Source: Neobacillus cucumis
GTDB lineage: Bacteria > Bacillota > Bacilli > Bacillales > Cytobacillaceae
Direction of reading: 5' to 3'
Assembly (NCBI RefSeq): GCF_002860255.1
Contig: NZ_PGVE01000078.1
Span: 1-64,000, forward strand
DNA: 64,000 nucleotides
How positions within the stretch are numbered: the first letter of the stretch is position 1; every line of letters begins with the position of its first letter. Below, piece by piece: positions 11,791-21,940 of the stretch. The position numbers and the translations under genes were made by a program. A model generated the notes under the pieces. It made no database searches. It saw only the letters and a program-made list of their open reading frames with translations, and was not told the origin of the DNA.

Positions 11791-12410
11791 AACAGGTAAC
11801 TGCTACAGGACAAACTGTCGAAGAAGCAGTAGAATCAGCTTTAGCTCAATTAAATACCACCAAAGACCGCGCAGATGTGGATGTAATCGATGAAGGCAAA
11901 AAAGGGATTTTCGGAATTTTTGGATCAAGGCCTGCTGTTGTTAAAGTGACCGTTATTATTGATCCGATTGAAGAGGCAAAGAAATTTTTAGCACAGATTA
12001 GTGAACAAATGGGGGCACCTGCAGAAATTGAGATTAAACGCGAGGGGAAACAAGTGACCTTTGTGTTGACGGGTGAAAAGATTGCTCTTCTAATTGGAAA
12101 AAGGGGTCAAACACTAAACTCGCTGCAATACTTGACCCAGCTTGTCATTAATCGCTTTTCAAATCAGTATTTAACCGTCATTTTAGATGCTGAAGATTAC
12201 CGGAATCGCAGAAGTGAAACACTTGTTCAACTAGCCCGCCGGCTTGCCGGCAAGGCAATCAAGACAGGAAAAGATGTAGCCTTAGAGCCAATGCCTTCGT
12301 ATGAGCGTAAAGTCATTCATACCGCTTTAGCTGAAAACAAACGGGTTAAAACATTTTCAGACGGATCTGAACCTCATCGATTTATCGTCATCACACCAGT
12401 GAAGAGATAA
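11787..12410 (+). CDS. jag: RNA-binding protein Jag/KhpB
   Basis: The 207-aa protein has a Jag-N domain (about 4-52), a KH domain with the GKRG loop at 104-107, and a C-terminal R3H domain (about 145-207, YERKVIH). Jag/KhpB binds RNA and affects cell elongation and sporulation in Firmicutes. The start is GTG at 11787 inside the GTGA overlap with the spoIIIJ stop. A strong terminator follows. Confidence 0.95.
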   Translation: MKQVTATGQTVEEAVESALAQLNTTKDRADVDVIDEGKKGIFGIFGSRPAVVKVTVIIDPIEEAKKFLAQISEQMGAPAEIEIKREGKQVTFVLTGEKIALLIGKRGQTLNSLQYLTQLVINRFSNQYLTVILDAEDYRNRRSETLVQLARRLAGKAIKTGKDVALEPMPSYERKVIHTALAENKRVKTFSDGSEPHRFIVITPVKR

Positions 12411-12438
12411 ACTAGACAAGAACAATAAATATAGTGAG

Positions 12439-12470
12439 AGACATTCTACTTTAGTAGGATGTCTTTTTTT
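12439..12470 (+). terminator. jag operon terminator
   Basis: AGACATTCTAC pairs with GTAGGATGTCT (one G-T pair) around a 4-nt loop and ends in a long T run. It closes the rpmH-rnpA-spoIIIJ-jag unit. Confidence 0.88.
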
Positions 12471-12493
12471 TGTCTTTTGTTAAGAAGGCAGGC

Positions 12494-12602
12494 TGTTGAT
12501 AACTTTTTAATGGTTCAAAATCAAGCAGCAGGTTTCATCTTATTGTTATTCACATGTTGATAAGTTAAAATAATAAAAAGGACAGTTGGAGTTTGTGGAT
12601 AA
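12494..12602. other. DnaA-box cluster between jag and mnmE
   Basis: One perfect box TGTGGATAA lies at 12594-12602. Single-mismatch boxes lie at 12494-12502 (TGTTGATAA), 12546-12554 (TTATTCACA) and 12555-12563 (TGTTGATAA). Four boxes in about 110 bp of intergenic DNA suggest an oriC-proximal DnaA-binding cluster. From memory, DnaA binding near trmE (mnmE) is known in B. subtilis. Confidence 0.65.
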
Positions 12603-12720
12603 CTAAGACAAGTAAAGTTTGATTGCTTTTTTAACAGTTACGGATGTGGTATTCTATTTTTTTGGATATAAATCAGGAAATTATAAAATAGATGGAATTT
12701 TTACGTGTGAGGTGAAGTAA

Positions 12721-14106
12721 ATGGAATTCGATACAATTGCGGCAATCTCGACACCGATGGGCGAGGGGGCCATTGCGATTGTGCGCCTGAGTGGAGATGA
12801 GGCCATTCCGATTGCGGACAAGTTGTTTAAAGGTGTTGGCGGAAAGAGACTAAAGGATGCTGCCAGCCATACGATTCATTATGGACACTTGCTGGATCCG
12901 AAAAATGATGAGGTCATTGAGGAAGTAATGGTTTCAGTTATGAAGGGGCCAAAAACTTTTACTAAAGAAGATGTCGTCGAAATTAATTGCCACGGAGGAA
13001 TTGTTTCTGTTAATCGAGTGCTGCAGCATGTATTAAAATATGGAGCAAGATTGGCGGAACCGGGTGAATTTACAAAGCGTGCCTTTTTAAATGGACGAAT
13101 TGACTTATCACAAGCAGAAGCTGTGATGGATTTAATTCGGGCAAAAACGGACCGGGCAATGAATGTAGCTCTTGGGCAAATGGAAGGCCGTCTCTCAAAG
13201 TTGATTCGGAAATTACGCCAGGAAATTTTAGAGGTCTTAGCCCATGTGGAGGTAAATATTGATTATCCCGAATATGATGATGTCGAAGAGATGACCCATA
13301 AGCTTCTTTTAGAAAAAGCTCATTTTGTAAGGGAAGAAATTCAAAAACTTCTGCAAACGTCCCAGCAGGGGAAAATATTACGAGAGGGCTTGTCAACGGT
13401 TATTGTCGGCCGTCCAAACGTTGGGAAATCTTCTCTTTTAAATAGCCTTGTTCATGAAAACAAAGCCATTGTTACGGATATTCCGGGAACCACCCGAGAT
13501 GTGATTGAGGAGTATGTCAATGTTCGCGGAGTTCCGCTTAGATTGTTAGACACAGCTGGCATTCGTGAAACGGAAGATATCGTGGAACGGATTGGCGTGG
13601 AAAGATCCCGCCAGGTGTTAAAAGAGGCAGATTTAATTTTACTTGTGGTAAATTACTCTGATCAACTGACTGCGGAAGATGAGAATCTGTTTGAAGTTGT
13701 CAAGGGAATGGATGTTATCGTTATTGTGAACAAAACTGACCTGCCGCAAAAAATTGATATGGAACGGGTTCATGAACTTTCTAAAGAGCATAAACTCGTG
13801 ACTACTTCTTTATTAGAAGACCGTGGTGTCGATGCACTGGAGGAGGCCATTTCTTCTTTATTTTTTGCAGGGTCGCTTGAAGCAGGAGATATGACTTATG
13901 TTTCAAATACCCGTCATATAGCGATATTGAATCAGAGCCTTCATACAATAGATGATGCTATTCAAGGGGTAGAAACAGGAGTACCCATTGATATTGTCCA
14001 AATAGACATGACAAGAACATGGGAACTCCTAGGTGAAATTATTGGGGATAGTGTTCATGAAAGCTTGATTGACCAATTGTTCTCGCAATTTTGCTTAGGA
14101 AAATAG
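12721..14106 (+). CDS. mnmE: tRNA U34 modification GTPase MnmE
   Basis: MnmE (461 aa) works with MnmG to add the (carboxymethyl)aminomethyl group at U34 of certain tRNAs. The N-terminal formyl-THF-binding domain starts [20 protein letters not shown]. The embedded G domain has [13 protein letters not shown] and NKTD, and the chain ends in CLGK, which carries the catalytic Cys. It is followed by mnmG after 138 bp and preceded by a DnaA-box cluster that may regulate it. Confidence 0.98.
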   Translation: MEFDTIAAISTPMGEGAIAIVRLSGDEAIPIADKLFKGVGGKRLKDAASHTIHYGHLLDPKNDEVIEEVMVSVMKGPKTFTKEDVVEINCHGGIVSVNRVLQHVLKYGARLAEPGEFTKRAFLNGRIDLSQAEAVMDLIRAKTDRAMNVALGQMEGRLSKLIRKLRQEILEVLAHVEVNIDYPEYDDVEEMTHKLLLEKAHFVREEIQKLLQTSQQGKILREGLSTVIVGRPNVGKSSLLNSLVHENKAIVTDIPGTTRDVIEEYVNVRGVPLRLLDTAGIRETEDIVERIGVERSRQVLKEADLILLVVNYSDQLTAEDENLFEVVKGMDVIVIVNKTDLPQKIDMERVHELSKEHKLVTTSLLEDRGVDALEEAISSLFFAGSLEAGDMTYVSNTRHIAILNQSLHTIDDAIQGVETGVPIDIVQIDMTRTWELLGEIIGDSVHESLIDQLFSQFCLGK

Positions 14107-14244
14107 AAAACTAGGGTGGGCGTTCGTTTTATTAATGCTTATTTTCGGATACGATAATTAAAAAGCGTTCTTTTCATTCTGAGCTAGAAGAATGGAGCTA
14201 GGAGAAGCAACGTTTCCGTTATAGGACGGAAAAGGAGGAAACAA

Positions 14245-16134
14245 ATGCAATACGAAGCAGGAAATTTTGATGCCATTGTCGTAGGTGCAGGGCATGCCGG
14301 TTGTGAAGCTGGACTAGCTGCTGCAAGACTTGGCGCAAAGACTTTAATGATTACAATTAACTTAGATATGGTGGCATTTATGCCATGTAACCCATCTGTC
14401 GGCGGGCCAGCCAAGGGGATAGTTGTTCGCGAAATTGATGCGCTTGGCGGAGAAATGGGTAAAAATATTGATAAAACTCACATTCAAATGAGAATGTTAA
14501 ATACGGGTAAAGGTCCTGCCGTGCGCGCGTTAAGGGCACAAGCAGATAAATTTGCCTATCAGCATGAAATGAAAAAAACACTTGAAGAAGAACCTAATTT
14601 AACTCTGCTCCAAGGCATGGTCGAGCAATTGATTGTTGAAGATGGGACTGTTCAAGGGGTTATAACAAAAACAGGTGCTATTTATCGTTCAAAAACAGTA
14701 GTCATTACCACTGGAACTTATTTACGCGGTGAAATTATTTTAGGCGAATTGAAATATTCAAGCGGCCCTAATAACCAGCAGCCTTCTATCAGGCTGTCTG
14801 AACACTTAGAAGAGCTTGGTTTTGAACTAGCGCGCTTTAAAACGGGAACTCCGCCAAGGGTTAATAGCAATACAATCGATTATAGCAAGACAGAAATTCA
14901 ACCAGGTGATGATGTTCCGAGAGCATTTTCATATGAAACAACTAAGTATATTACCGATCAGCTGCCATGCTGGTTAACCTATACAAATGACCAAACACAT
15001 CAAATTATTGATAATAACCTGCACCGTTCACCGATGTTCTCAGGAATGATTAAAGGAACAGGTCCTAGATACTGCCCATCAATTGAAGATAAGGTTGTTC
15101 GATTTAACGATAAACCGCGTCATCAAATTTTCCTTGAGCCAGAAGGAAGAAATACACAAGAAGTCTATGTACAGGGAATGTCTACAAGCCTTCCTGAGGA
15201 CGTACAGCTGAAGATTCTTAAAACAGTTCCTGGATTGGAAAATGCTCAAATGATGAGGGCTGGTTATGCCATCGAGTATGATGCCATTGTTCCGACTCAA
15301 TTATGGCCAACATTAGAAACAAAGGTTGTAAAAAATTTATATACTGCAGGTCAAATTAATGGAACAAGCGGCTATGAAGAAGCTGCTGGCCAAGGAATTA
15401 TGGCAGGAATAAATGCAGGATTGAACGCTTTAGGCAAAGAGCAATTAGTCTTGAGCCGATCTGATGCATATATTGGAGTTTTAATAGATGATTTAATCAC
15501 AAAAGGAACCAATGAGCCCTACCGTTTGTTAACCTCACGTGCCGAGTATCGTCTATTGTTGCGTCATGATAATGCAGATCTACGTTTGACGGAGATTGGT
15601 CATAAAATTGGCTTAATTCGTGATGAACGTTATGAGGCCTTTTTAGAAAAGAAGAAAGCGATTGAGAATGAAAAGGAACGTTTACAATCGGTTAGATTAA
15701 AACCATCTGCAGAAGTCCAAGAATTAATTCGAAGCAGTGGCGGAAGTGAACTAAAAGATGGTATCCTAGCTTCTGATTTATTAAAAAGACCTGAAATGAC
15801 ATATGAGCTGTTAGAGAAATTGACAAAAAGCGACCTTCCTTTGAATGATGAAATTAAAGAACAAGTAGAAATTCAAATTAAATACGAGGGTTATATTGAT
15901 AAATCGCTTGCGCAAGTAGAACGCCTTAAGAAAATGGAAAACAAAAAGATTCCTGAAAATATTGATTATGATGCCATTAATGGGCTGGCAACAGAAGCAA
16001 AACAAAAGCTTAAGAAAATTAAACCAGTTTCCATTGCCCAGGCTTCCCGCATTTCGGGTGTTAATCCTGCAGATATCTCCATTCTGCTTGTTTACCTTGA
16101 GCAAGGGAAAATTGCTAAGGTTTCAAATGAATAA
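14245..16134 (+). CDS. mnmG: tRNA U34 modification FAD enzyme MnmG/GidA
   Basis: MnmG (629 aa) is the FAD-dependent partner of MnmE. The N-terminal dinucleotide fold reads [18 protein letters not shown]. The family segments [11 protein letters not shown] and GTYLRGEI follow, then the C-terminal helical domain. A GGAGG ribosome site precedes the ATG at 14245. Length is typical. Confidence 0.98.
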   Translation: MQYEAGNFDAIVVGAGHAGCEAGLAAARLGAKTLMITINLDMVAFMPCNPSVGGPAKGIVVREIDALGGEMGKNIDKTHIQMRMLNTGKGPAVRALRAQADKFAYQHEMKKTLEEEPNLTLLQGMVEQLIVEDGTVQGVITKTGAIYRSKTVVITTGTYLRGEIILGELKYSSGPNNQQPSIRLSEHLEELGFELARFKTGTPPRVNSNTIDYSKTEIQPGDDVPRAFSYETTKYITDQLPCWLTYTNDQTHQIIDNNLHRSPMFSGMIKGTGPRYCPSIEDKVVRFNDKPRHQIFLEPEGRNTQEVYVQGMSTSLPEDVQLKILKTVPGLENAQMMRAGYAIEYDAIVPTQLWPTLETKVVKNLYTAGQINGTSGYEEAAGQGIMAGINAGLNALGKEQLVLSRSDAYIGVLIDDLITKGTNEPYRLLTSRAEYRLLLRHDNADLRLTEIGHKIGLIRDERYEAFLEKKKAIENEKERLQSVRLKPSAEVQELIRSSGGSELKDGILASDLLKRPEMTYELLEKLTKSDLPLNDEIKEQVEIQIKYEGYIDKSLAQVERLKKMENKKIPENIDYDAINGLATEAKQKLKKIKPVSIAQASRISGVNPADISILLVYLEQGKIAKVSNE

Positions 16135-16142
16135 GGAAAAAC

Positions 16143-16204
16143 GCAGGTGCCCGTTTAGCGACGTACACTAGTCGCTGGGCGCCGCAGCTGGACAATTCTC
16201 AAAG
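16143..16204 (+). repeat. dispersed intergenic repeat fragment after mnmG
   Basis: GCAGGTGCCCGTTTAGCGAC followed by a CTAGTCGCTGGGCGCC segment and GCAGCTGGACAATTCTCAAA. It shares ends with the repeats at 10427 and, inverted, 20155. It has internal inverted symmetry and no coding content. Confidence 0.6.
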
Positions 16205-16233
16205 ACCAATGGATTTTTCTAATATATTGAAAA

Positions 16234-16270
16234 GCTAAACTGCAGAGCTCTACATTCTAGAGCTCTTAGC
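16234..16270 (+). other. strong hairpin upstream of rsmG
   Basis: AGAGCTCTA (16244-16252) and TAGAGCTCT (16258-16266) pair perfectly over a 5-nt loop, and GCTAA/TTAGC can extend the stem past a bulge. No T-tract follows. It lies 34 bp before rsmG. It could be an RNA structure or a protein-binding palindrome; its function is unknown. Confidence 0.5.
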
Positions 16271-16303
16271 GGTTAGGCGATAACTAGTGAGGAAGATTAA
16301 AAA

Positions 16304-17020
16304 ATGAACATCGAACAATTTAAGGCGAATCTTCAGGAGAAGGGGATCTCCCTTTCTGAAAAACAGCTTGACCAGTTTGAAGCCTACTTTACAACGTTGG
16401 TTGAGTGGAATGAAAAAATGAACTTAACCGCCATTACTGAAAAATCGGATGTCTATTTAAAGCATTTTTATGATTCAATCACAGCTTCCTTCTATTTTGA
16501 TTTTTCAAAGCCTTTCCATTTATGCGATGTGGGTGCAGGGGCAGGTTTTCCAAGCATTCCTTTAAAAATTGTTTTTCCACATATTGAAGTGACCATTGTA
16601 GACTCATTAAACAAACGGATTTCCTTTTTAAATCATCTTGCGAAGGTTTTAAATTTGGAAAATATCCATTTTGTTCATGACCGCGCGGAAACCTTTGGGG
16701 TAAATCCAGCTTACAGGGAAAACTTTGATGTTGTAACCGCAAGGGCAGTAGCCAGGATGTCTGTGTTAAGTGAGTTTTGTTTACCATTAGCAAAAGTGGG
16801 CGGACATTTTCTAGCCATGAAGGCTTTGCATGCAAAAGAAGAGCTAGACACTGCACAAAAGGCGATAACCACTCTTGGCGGCAAGGTTGAAAATGTACAT
16901 ACATTTACATTGCCAATGGAAGATAGTGAAAGAACCATTTTGATTATTAAAAAGGAAAAACATACACCAAAAAAATACCCGCGCAAGCCGGGTACACCTA
17001 GCAAGTTGCCAATTGAATAA
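16304..17020 (+). CDS. rsmG: 16S rRNA m7G527 methyltransferase
   Basis: RsmG/GidB (238 aa) methylates G527 of 16S rRNA using SAM; its loss gives low-level streptomycin resistance in other bacteria. The SAM-binding motif is [16 protein letters not shown], followed by [11 protein letters not shown] and the VTARAVA segment. The basic C-terminal tail [12 protein letters not shown] is the family ending. It sits in the usual mnmE-mnmG-rsmG-noc order. Confidence 0.97.
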   Translation: MNIEQFKANLQEKGISLSEKQLDQFEAYFTTLVEWNEKMNLTAITEKSDVYLKHFYDSITASFYFDFSKPFHLCDVGAGAGFPSIPLKIVFPHIEVTIVDSLNKRISFLNHLAKVLNLENIHFVHDRAETFGVNPAYRENFDVVTARAVARMSVLSEFCLPLAKVGGHFLAMKALHAKEELDTAQKAITTLGGKVENVHTFTLPMEDSERTILIIKKEKHTPKKYPRKPGTPSKLPIE

Positions 17021-17144
17021 CATAAAATTAGTCAGATGAGTCTAAACGCACTTAACATTTTTTACAAAAATTATATCCCAGGCAGGAAGAAATTATTCGT
17101 ATATAGAATAAATAATAGGGAGTTTCTTAAAGGTGGTGTTGGGG

Positions 17145-18002
17145 ATGAAGAGTTCATTTACACGCTTTTTTGGCCTCGGCGAAAAGGGAGAGCAAGAGGT
17201 TGAGCAGGAGCTGGAGATAGAACGAGGCGAAGAGATCAAGAAAATACCGATTAACCAAATAATTCCGAACCGATTCCAGCCACGGACGGTATTTGATGAA
17301 GACAAAATAGAAGAATTATCTCGCACGATTCATATACATGGTATTATTCAGCCGATTGTGGTCCGGGAGTTTGCTGACAATAAATTTGAAATTATTGCCG
17401 GTGAGCGACGTTGGCGGGCTATGAAAAAGCTTGGCTGGGCAGATGCACCTGCCATTGTTAAAAACCTCTCGGATACGGAGACTGCCTCTGTTGCTCTTAT
17501 TGAAAATTTACAACGTGAGGAATTATCTCCGATTGAAGAAGCCATTGCTTATGGTAAGCTGCTTGAATTACACAATTTAACGCAGGAAGCATTAGCGCAG
17601 CGCCTTGGAAAAGGCCAGTCTACTGTCGCAAACAAGCTGCGTCTTCTAAAATTACCACAGCCAGTTCAGGATGCCTTATTAAGCAAGGTCATAACTGAGC
17701 GTCATGCACGTGCCTTGATTCCGTTAAAGGATCCGGAAAAACAAGTGGCCTTATTAGCTGAAGTATTGGAAAGAAATCTAAATGTTAAGCAAACGGAGGA
17801 ACGGGTTGTCCGTCTGCTTGAGCAAAAAAATCAACAACCGAAGCCTAAGCGCAAGGCTTTCAGTAAAGATATGAGAATTGCTGTAAATACCATCCGTCAA
17901 TCGTTATCAATGGTATCGGACAGCGGGATTAATTTGGATTCTGAAGAAGAAGAATTTGAAGAATTCTACCAGTTTACGATTCGTATCCCAAAGAAGAAGT
18001 AA
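17145..18002 (+). CDS. noc: nucleoid occlusion protein Noc
   Basis: Noc (285 aa) is a ParB-like CTPase that binds NBS sites and blocks division over the nucleoid. The N-terminal amphipathic membrane-targeting region is [14 protein letters not shown]. The CTP-binding GERRWRA motif and a central helix-turn-helix ([21 protein letters not shown]) are followed by a C-terminal dimer domain. The frame opens at 17133 (GTG), but the ATG at 17145 gives the conserved N-terminus and good spacing from AAAGGTGG. Confidence 0.95.
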   Translation: MKSSFTRFFGLGEKGEQEVEQELEIERGEEIKKIPINQIIPNRFQPRTVFDEDKIEELSRTIHIHGIIQPIVVREFADNKFEIIAGERRWRAMKKLGWADAPAIVKNLSDTETASVALIENLQREELSPIEEAIAYGKLLELHNLTQEALAQRLGKGQSTVANKLRLLKLPQPVQDALLSKVITERHARALIPLKDPEKQVALLAEVLERNLNVKQTEERVVRLLEQKNQQPKPKRKAFSKDMRIAVNTIRQSLSMVSDSGINLDSEEEEFEEFYQFTIRIPKKK

Positions 18003-18019
18003 ATTTCATAGATTACAGG

Positions 18020-18052
18020 AAGAACCAGACAAGATGATGTTTGGTTCTTTTT
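18020..18052 (+). terminator. noc terminator
   Basis: AAGAACCAGAC pairs with GTTTGGTTCTT (one wobble) and is followed by a T run. Confidence 0.82.
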
Positions 18053-18090
18053 TATATTCTATTAAAAGTCATTGTTGATTTTTGTAATCA

Positions 18091-18220
18091 TGTTGATTGG
18101 AGCGGAAGGCGCTCGACTCCTGCGGGAGTACGGGGCTGGGGAGACCCCGCAGGTGCAAAGCGCCGAGGAGGCTCCCCGGCACGCCCGCGGAAAGCGAAGC
18201 GCCTGGAGCGGAAATCAACA
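18091..18220. repeat. 130-bp GC-rich dispersed repeat
   Basis: The element starts TGTTGATTGGAGCGGAAGGC and ends GCCTGGAGCGGAAATCAACA, so its ends are inverted repeats. The interior (CTCCTGCGGGAG, GACCCCGCAGG, CGCCGAGGAGGCTC) is strongly self-complementary and far richer in GC than its surroundings. I recognise this as a repeat type common between genes in Bacillaceae. The short open frame across it is not a gene. The rest of the noc-soj gap (18221-18462) shows no further structure that I can name. Confidence 0.8.
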
Positions 18221-18462
18221 TCCATATTTTAACACAGCCTTTTTATAAGAAAAAATAAGCAGGCGCTTTCACTTTTCTATTCCAATTGGAAAAAAATAAG
18301 CGAAATTCCTAGATGGAATTTTTTTAGAAAAAAACCAACTACTATAAAAATCATGGTAAAATAAATGAATGGAAATTTTACTTTCATTTCCGTATAGGAG
18401 ATAATTAATATATTTGATAGTATGCAAGATTAATAATTTTAAATTATAGGGTAGGTGACAAC

Positions 18463-19224
18463 GTGGGGAAAATCCTTTCAATCGCAAATCAAAAAGGTGG
18501 AGTCGGAAAAACGACAACCTCTGTCAACCTAGGTGCCTGCTTAGCATACATAGGGAAACGGGTCTTACTAGTCGACATTGATCCGCAGGGAAATGCAACA
18601 AGCGGAGTTGGTATTGAAAAGGCTGAAGTTGAACAGTGTATATATGATGTTTTAGTAGATGATGTGGAAGCAAAGGATGTTATTAAAGCAACATCTGTTG
18701 AGAATTTGTATGCTATTCCGGCTACTATTCAACTAGCAGGAGCCGAAATTGAATTGGTTCCCACCATTTCAAGAGAAGTCCGCCTAAAACGGGCTCTAGG
18801 AGAAGTGAAGGATCAGTTTGATTATATTATTATTGATTGTCCGCCATCATTAGGGTTATTAACATTAAACGCATTAACTGCATCAGATGCTGTATTAATC
18901 CCTGTACAATGTGAGTACTATGCATTAGAAGGGTTAAGTCAATTACTAAATACAGTTCGACTCGTTCAGAAACATTTAAATCAGGATCTAAAAATTGAGG
19001 GCGTGCTGCTAACCATGCTCGATGCTCGAACCAACCTTGGACTTCAAGTGATTGAAGAAGTAAAAAAATACTTCCAAGATAAAGTCTATAAAACCATCAT
19101 TCCAAGAAATGTACGTCTAAGTGAGGCGCCAAGCCACGGGGAGCCAATTATTACTTATGATGCCAAATCCCGCGGTGCTGAAGTATATTTAGATTTAGCA
19201 AAGGAAGTGGTCTCAAATGGCTAA
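18463..19224 (+). CDS. soj: chromosome partitioning ATPase Soj/ParA
   Basis: Soj (253 aa) is the ParA-type ATPase that acts with Spo0J in origin segregation and modulates DnaA. The deviant Walker A is KGGVGKTT at 11-18, with DIDPQGNATSG and IIDCPPSLGLL further on. The start is GTG at 18463. It overlaps spo0J by 8 bp. Confidence 0.97.
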   Translation: MGKILSIANQKGGVGKTTTSVNLGACLAYIGKRVLLVDIDPQGNATSGVGIEKAEVEQCIYDVLVDDVEAKDVIKATSVENLYAIPATIQLAGAEIELVPTISREVRLKRALGEVKDQFDYIIIDCPPSLGLLTLNALTASDAVLIPVQCEYYALEGLSQLLNTVRLVQKHLNQDLKIEGVLLTMLDARTNLGLQVIEEVKKYFQDKVYKTIIPRNVRLSEAPSHGEPIITYDAKSRGAEVYLDLAKEVVSNG

Positions 19225-20068
19225 AGGTTTAGGAAAAGGGCTGAATGCTTTTTTTAATGAAGTAAGTAAAGAAGAAACAGTCCAAGAAATCAAGTTAAAG
19301 GAACTTCGTCCAAACCCATATCAGCCACGAAAAACCTTCCAACAAGAAACGATTGATGAATTAAGGGATTCCATCATTGAGCATGGAATTCTCCAGCCAA
19401 TTGTTGTCCGCAAAAGTATTAGAGGCTATGAAATTGTCGTCGGTGAACGCCGCTATAGAGCTGCTAAAGAAGCAAAGCTTGAATCAATTCCAGCTGTTGT
19501 CCGGGAGCTCACGGAGCAGCAAATGATGGAATTAGCTGTACTTGAAAACCTGCAAAGAGAAGACTTGAATCCAATAGAAGAGGGACAAGCTTATCAAACT
19601 TTAATGGAGAAGTTAAAGCTGACTCAAGAAGAGGTAGCCAAGCGATTAGGCAAAAGCCGTCCACATGTGGCAAATCATATCCGCCTTCTCTCCCTCCCGC
19701 CTAAAATTCAAGAACTAATTTCAAGCGGCAGCATTTCTATGGGACACGGCCGTGCATTATTAGGACTCAGACAGAAAGCGAAACTGCCTGTTCTTGTAGA
19801 AAAGGTAATCAACGAAGGATTAAATGTACGTCAGTTAGAAAAAATAATTCAGCAACTAAATGAGAATGTTTCACGTGAAACAAAGAAAGCTGAAAAGAAA
19901 AAAGATGTGTTTTTACAACAGCATGAGCATTCTCTTCGTGAACGGTTCGGAACAACAGTGAATATTGTCCAAAAGAAGAATAAAGGGAAAATAGAAATTG
20001 AATTTTTCTCACAAGAAGATTTAGAACGCATCTTAGAAATGCTTGACCAAGAAAAGTTATCTTTATAA
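19217..20068 (+). CDS. spo0J: chromosome partitioning protein Spo0J/ParB
   Basis: Spo0J (283 aa) is a CTP-dependent clamp that loads at parS, spreads and recruits SMC. The CTP site motif GERRYRAAK and the helix-turn-helix LTQEEVAKRLGKSRPHVANHI are visible, followed by a C-terminal dimer domain. The gene contains its own parS, which encodes Asn-Val-Ser-Arg-Glu-Thr. It is followed by an intrinsic terminator. Confidence 0.97.
   Translation: MAKGLGKGLNAFFNEVSKEETVQEIKLKELRPNPYQPRKTFQQETIDELRDSIIEHGILQPIVVRKSIRGYEIVVGERRYRAAKEAKLESIPAVVRELTEQQMMELAVLENLQREDLNPIEEGQAYQTLMEKLKLTQEEVAKRLGKSRPHVANHIRLLSLPPKIQELISSGSISMGHGRALLGLRQKAKLPVLVEKVINEGLNVRQLEKIIQQLNENVSRETKKAEKKKDVFLQQHEHSLRERFGTTVNIVQKKNKGKIEIEFFSQEDLERILEMLDQEKLSL
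19867..19882. other. parS site inside spo0J
   Basis: TGTTTCACGTGAAACA is a perfect 16-bp match to the bacterial parS consensus. The location within spo0J is conserved with B. subtilis. Confidence 0.97.
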
Positions 20069-20077
20069 CTAAACTAA

Positions 20078-20103
20078 ACTCGCCAATTGGCGGGTTTTAT
20101 TTT
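20078..20103 (+). terminator. soj-spo0J terminator
   Basis: ACTCGCC and GGCGGGT form a stem around AATT, followed by TTTATTTT. Confidence 0.82.
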
Positions 20104-20154
20104 GAGTTGGATAAATACAAATTTAGTAATAGTCGACCACTTTTTACATATATA

Positions 20155-20306
20155 GACACGTCCAGCTCCAGCGCCCAACGGCTAGTGTCCTTCGCTCTTT
20201 TCCCTACGATAAGTCAACATCGAATCACTATCGCTCTTCGTGTTTCCTTTATCTCAGTCAAAGCGCTCCAGGCCATACGCCGCTTAACGGGCGCTTGCGC
20301 TTTTGT
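20155..20306 (-). repeat. long copy of dispersed GCGCTGGAGCTGG repeat
   Basis: The block runs from GTCCAGCTCCAGCGCCCAAC through ATAAGTCAACATCGAATCAC and CAGTCAAAGCGCTCCAGG to CGGGCGCTTGCGCTTTTG. Its ends match, inverted, the fragments at 10427 and 16143. An open frame runs through it into the DUF554 gene, but that part is repeat, not protein. Confidence 0.7.
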
Positions 20307-20388
20307 TTTAAAAAATTCTTTTCATTCTGTCAGAAACATGATAGGTTATAACTATTATTATTTCGAGGGGCGAAAAAGGGGTAAAGAC

Positions 20389-21102
20389 ATGTTTTTATTA
20401 GGAACACTTGTTAACGGACTGTTGATTATTATTGGTACTCTTCTTGGTAAAATGTTAAATCGAATACCAGAGGGAATGAAAGTTACAGTCATGTATGCGA
20501 TTGGACTGGCTGTCATGGTCTTAGGATTACAAATGGGTTTAAAGAGTGAAAACTTCCTGATTGTTATTATCAGCTTGGTAGTCGGTGCAGTTGTCGGTGA
20601 ATTATTAAAATTAGAAGATAAGTTAAATGATTTAGGCGGATGGCTTGAGAGTAAGGTGGGTTCGAACGGTAAAGGGAGTATTTCAGAAGGATTTGTTACA
20701 GCTACCTTAATTTTTGTTATTGGAGCTATGGCAATCATTGGTGCACTTGATAGCGGTATTCGCGGGGACCATGATGTGTTATATACAAAATCCATCATCG
20801 ATGGTTTTACTGCCTTAATATTAACAACTACTCTAGGAATAGGTGTGATTTTTTCAACCATCCCTGTAGTCCTCTATGAGGGGTTAATCGCTTTATTTGC
20901 TACACAAATTGACCGTTTTGTTCCTAAGGAATTAATGGATCAATTCATCGTAGAGATGACTGCAACAGGCGGTGTGATGATTTTTGCCATTGGCTTAAAC
21001 TTGACTGGTATGGTAAAAATTAAAGTTGCCAATCTTCTGCCTGGAATTGTAGTTACAGGAATGATTGTCACTTTTCTTTTTAGCTATCATCATATGTTTT
21101 AA
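20389..21102 (+). CDS. DUF554 family membrane protein
   Basis: This 237-aa integral membrane protein begins MFLLGTLVNGLLIIIGTLLG and has about six hydrophobic segments, including VMYAIGLAVMVLGLQMGL and FLIVIISLVVGAVVGELL. It matches the DUF554 (YqgA/YdfK) family, suggested to be a transporter but without a proven function. The ATG at 20389 with AAAGGGG upstream is chosen. The frame extends back to 20107 only through a repeat. Confidence 0.85.
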   Translation: MFLLGTLVNGLLIIIGTLLGKMLNRIPEGMKVTVMYAIGLAVMVLGLQMGLKSENFLIVIISLVVGAVVGELLKLEDKLNDLGGWLESKVGSNGKGSISEGFVTATLIFVIGAMAIIGALDSGIRGDHDVLYTKSIIDGFTALILTTTLGIGVIFSTIPVVLYEGLIALFATQIDRFVPKELMDQFIVEMTATGGVMIFAIGLNLTGMVKIKVANLLPGIVVTGMIVTFLFSYHHMF

Positions 21103-21110
21103 TGAAGAAT

Positions 21111-21143
21111 AAAAGGGCAATCGTATCGATTGCTCTTTTAATT
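21111..21143. terminator. bidirectional terminator
   Basis: AAAAGGGCAATCG and CGATTGCTCTTTT pair around a 3-nt loop (one G-T pair) with A and T tails on both sides. It sits between the convergent DUF554 gene and yyaC. Confidence 0.85.
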
Positions 21144-21752
21144 TGTTTTTTCCTCTTCAATCCAATCTAAGTCAACCCAACTTTGCTTTGAATAAAGCAG
21201 GCTTGCTTGATAGATTCCGGCAGCTATGGTTTTGGCCATTCTCATGACAAGATTTAACCTGGTATTCTGTAGGACAAAAAATTCCATAAACCCGCTGACA
21301 TTGACGATACCAGTTATATGGATGTCACCTACTGCAGGAAGATCTTTGTTCACCCCTGCACCAGGTTTGACTGGCCCATTCCCTAATTGGATAACACCGA
21401 CATTCTTTATGCGTCCTAAGCAGGCATCAATCCCTATTATATATGGATTGGCATGAATGGTATGGATCTCTTTTATTTTATCTGCCAGATTCACTGCATG
21501 TATAGGCTGATCTAAGGTTCCGTAAACATAAAAGGATTGAAGCCTTTTCTCCTCCAGGATACTTCCGACTAGCGGTCCTAGGGAATCCCCTGTGGAGCGG
21601 TCTGTCCCAATACATACAAATACAATCGGTTGTCTTGTTACACTAGGGATATTCAGGAGTAATTCTTGAGCAAGCTGTTCAGCAGCATCAGAATCATCAT
21701 GAACAATACTTACCTTCCCTCTCCTGTCGAAAAAACTAGATTTCAGATTCAT
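21138..21752 (-). CDS. yyaC: sporulation protein YyaC (DUF1256, GPR-like fold)
   Basis: YyaC (204 aa) is a spore-former-specific protein related to the germination protease fold. It contains FVCIGTDRSTGDSLGPLVGS, IGIDACLGR and KPGAGVNKDLPAVGDIHITG. It is the only minus-strand gene in the conserved right arm near the origin, as in other Bacillus. It supports a spore-forming host. Confidence 0.92.
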   Translation of the reverse strand: MNLKSSFFDRRGKVSIVHDDSDAAEQLAQELLLNIPSVTRQPIVFVCIGTDRSTGDSLGPLVGSILEEKRLQSFYVYGTLDQPIHAVNLADKIKEIHTIHANPYIIGIDACLGRIKNVGVIQLGNGPVKPGAGVNKDLPAVGDIHITGIVNVSGFMEFFVLQNTRLNLVMRMAKTIAAGIYQASLLYSKQSWVDLDWIEEEKTN

Positions 21753-21784
21753 TCAGCCCACTCCCTAATGTAATAAGTGTAATA

Positions 21785-21807
21785 GACCAGCTCCAGCGCC
21801 GCCGCAT
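21785..21807 (-). repeat. short fragment of the GCGCTGGAGCTGG repeat
   Basis: GACCAGCTCCAGCGCCGCCG in the yyaC-mscS gap matches the left end of the longer copy at 20155. Confidence 0.5.
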
Positions 21808-21940
21808 TTTTAATCATTATACGGAAAATTTTGAAAATCTATACATTGAATAGGTAAAAAATGAAAATTCATTATGCTATTAACTAAGTTGAAAAATTGT
21901 TAAAATAGATTAGGTACAAAAGGGTTGAGGAAGGTGTTCT

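Noticed and set aside
18041-18232. Open frame of 63 codons rich in Arg, Gly and Pro
   Set aside because: It lies almost entirely within the GC-rich palindromic repeat at 18091-18220 and has no ribosome site or family match.
17021-18462. Noc-binding sites near noc
   Set aside because: No ATTTCCCGGGAAAT-like sequence is present around noc or elsewhere that I could see.
20107-20388. N-terminal extension of the DUF554 protein
   Set aside because: The extension translates the dispersed repeat at 20155-20306. The ATG at 20389 has a good ribosome site and gives the family start.
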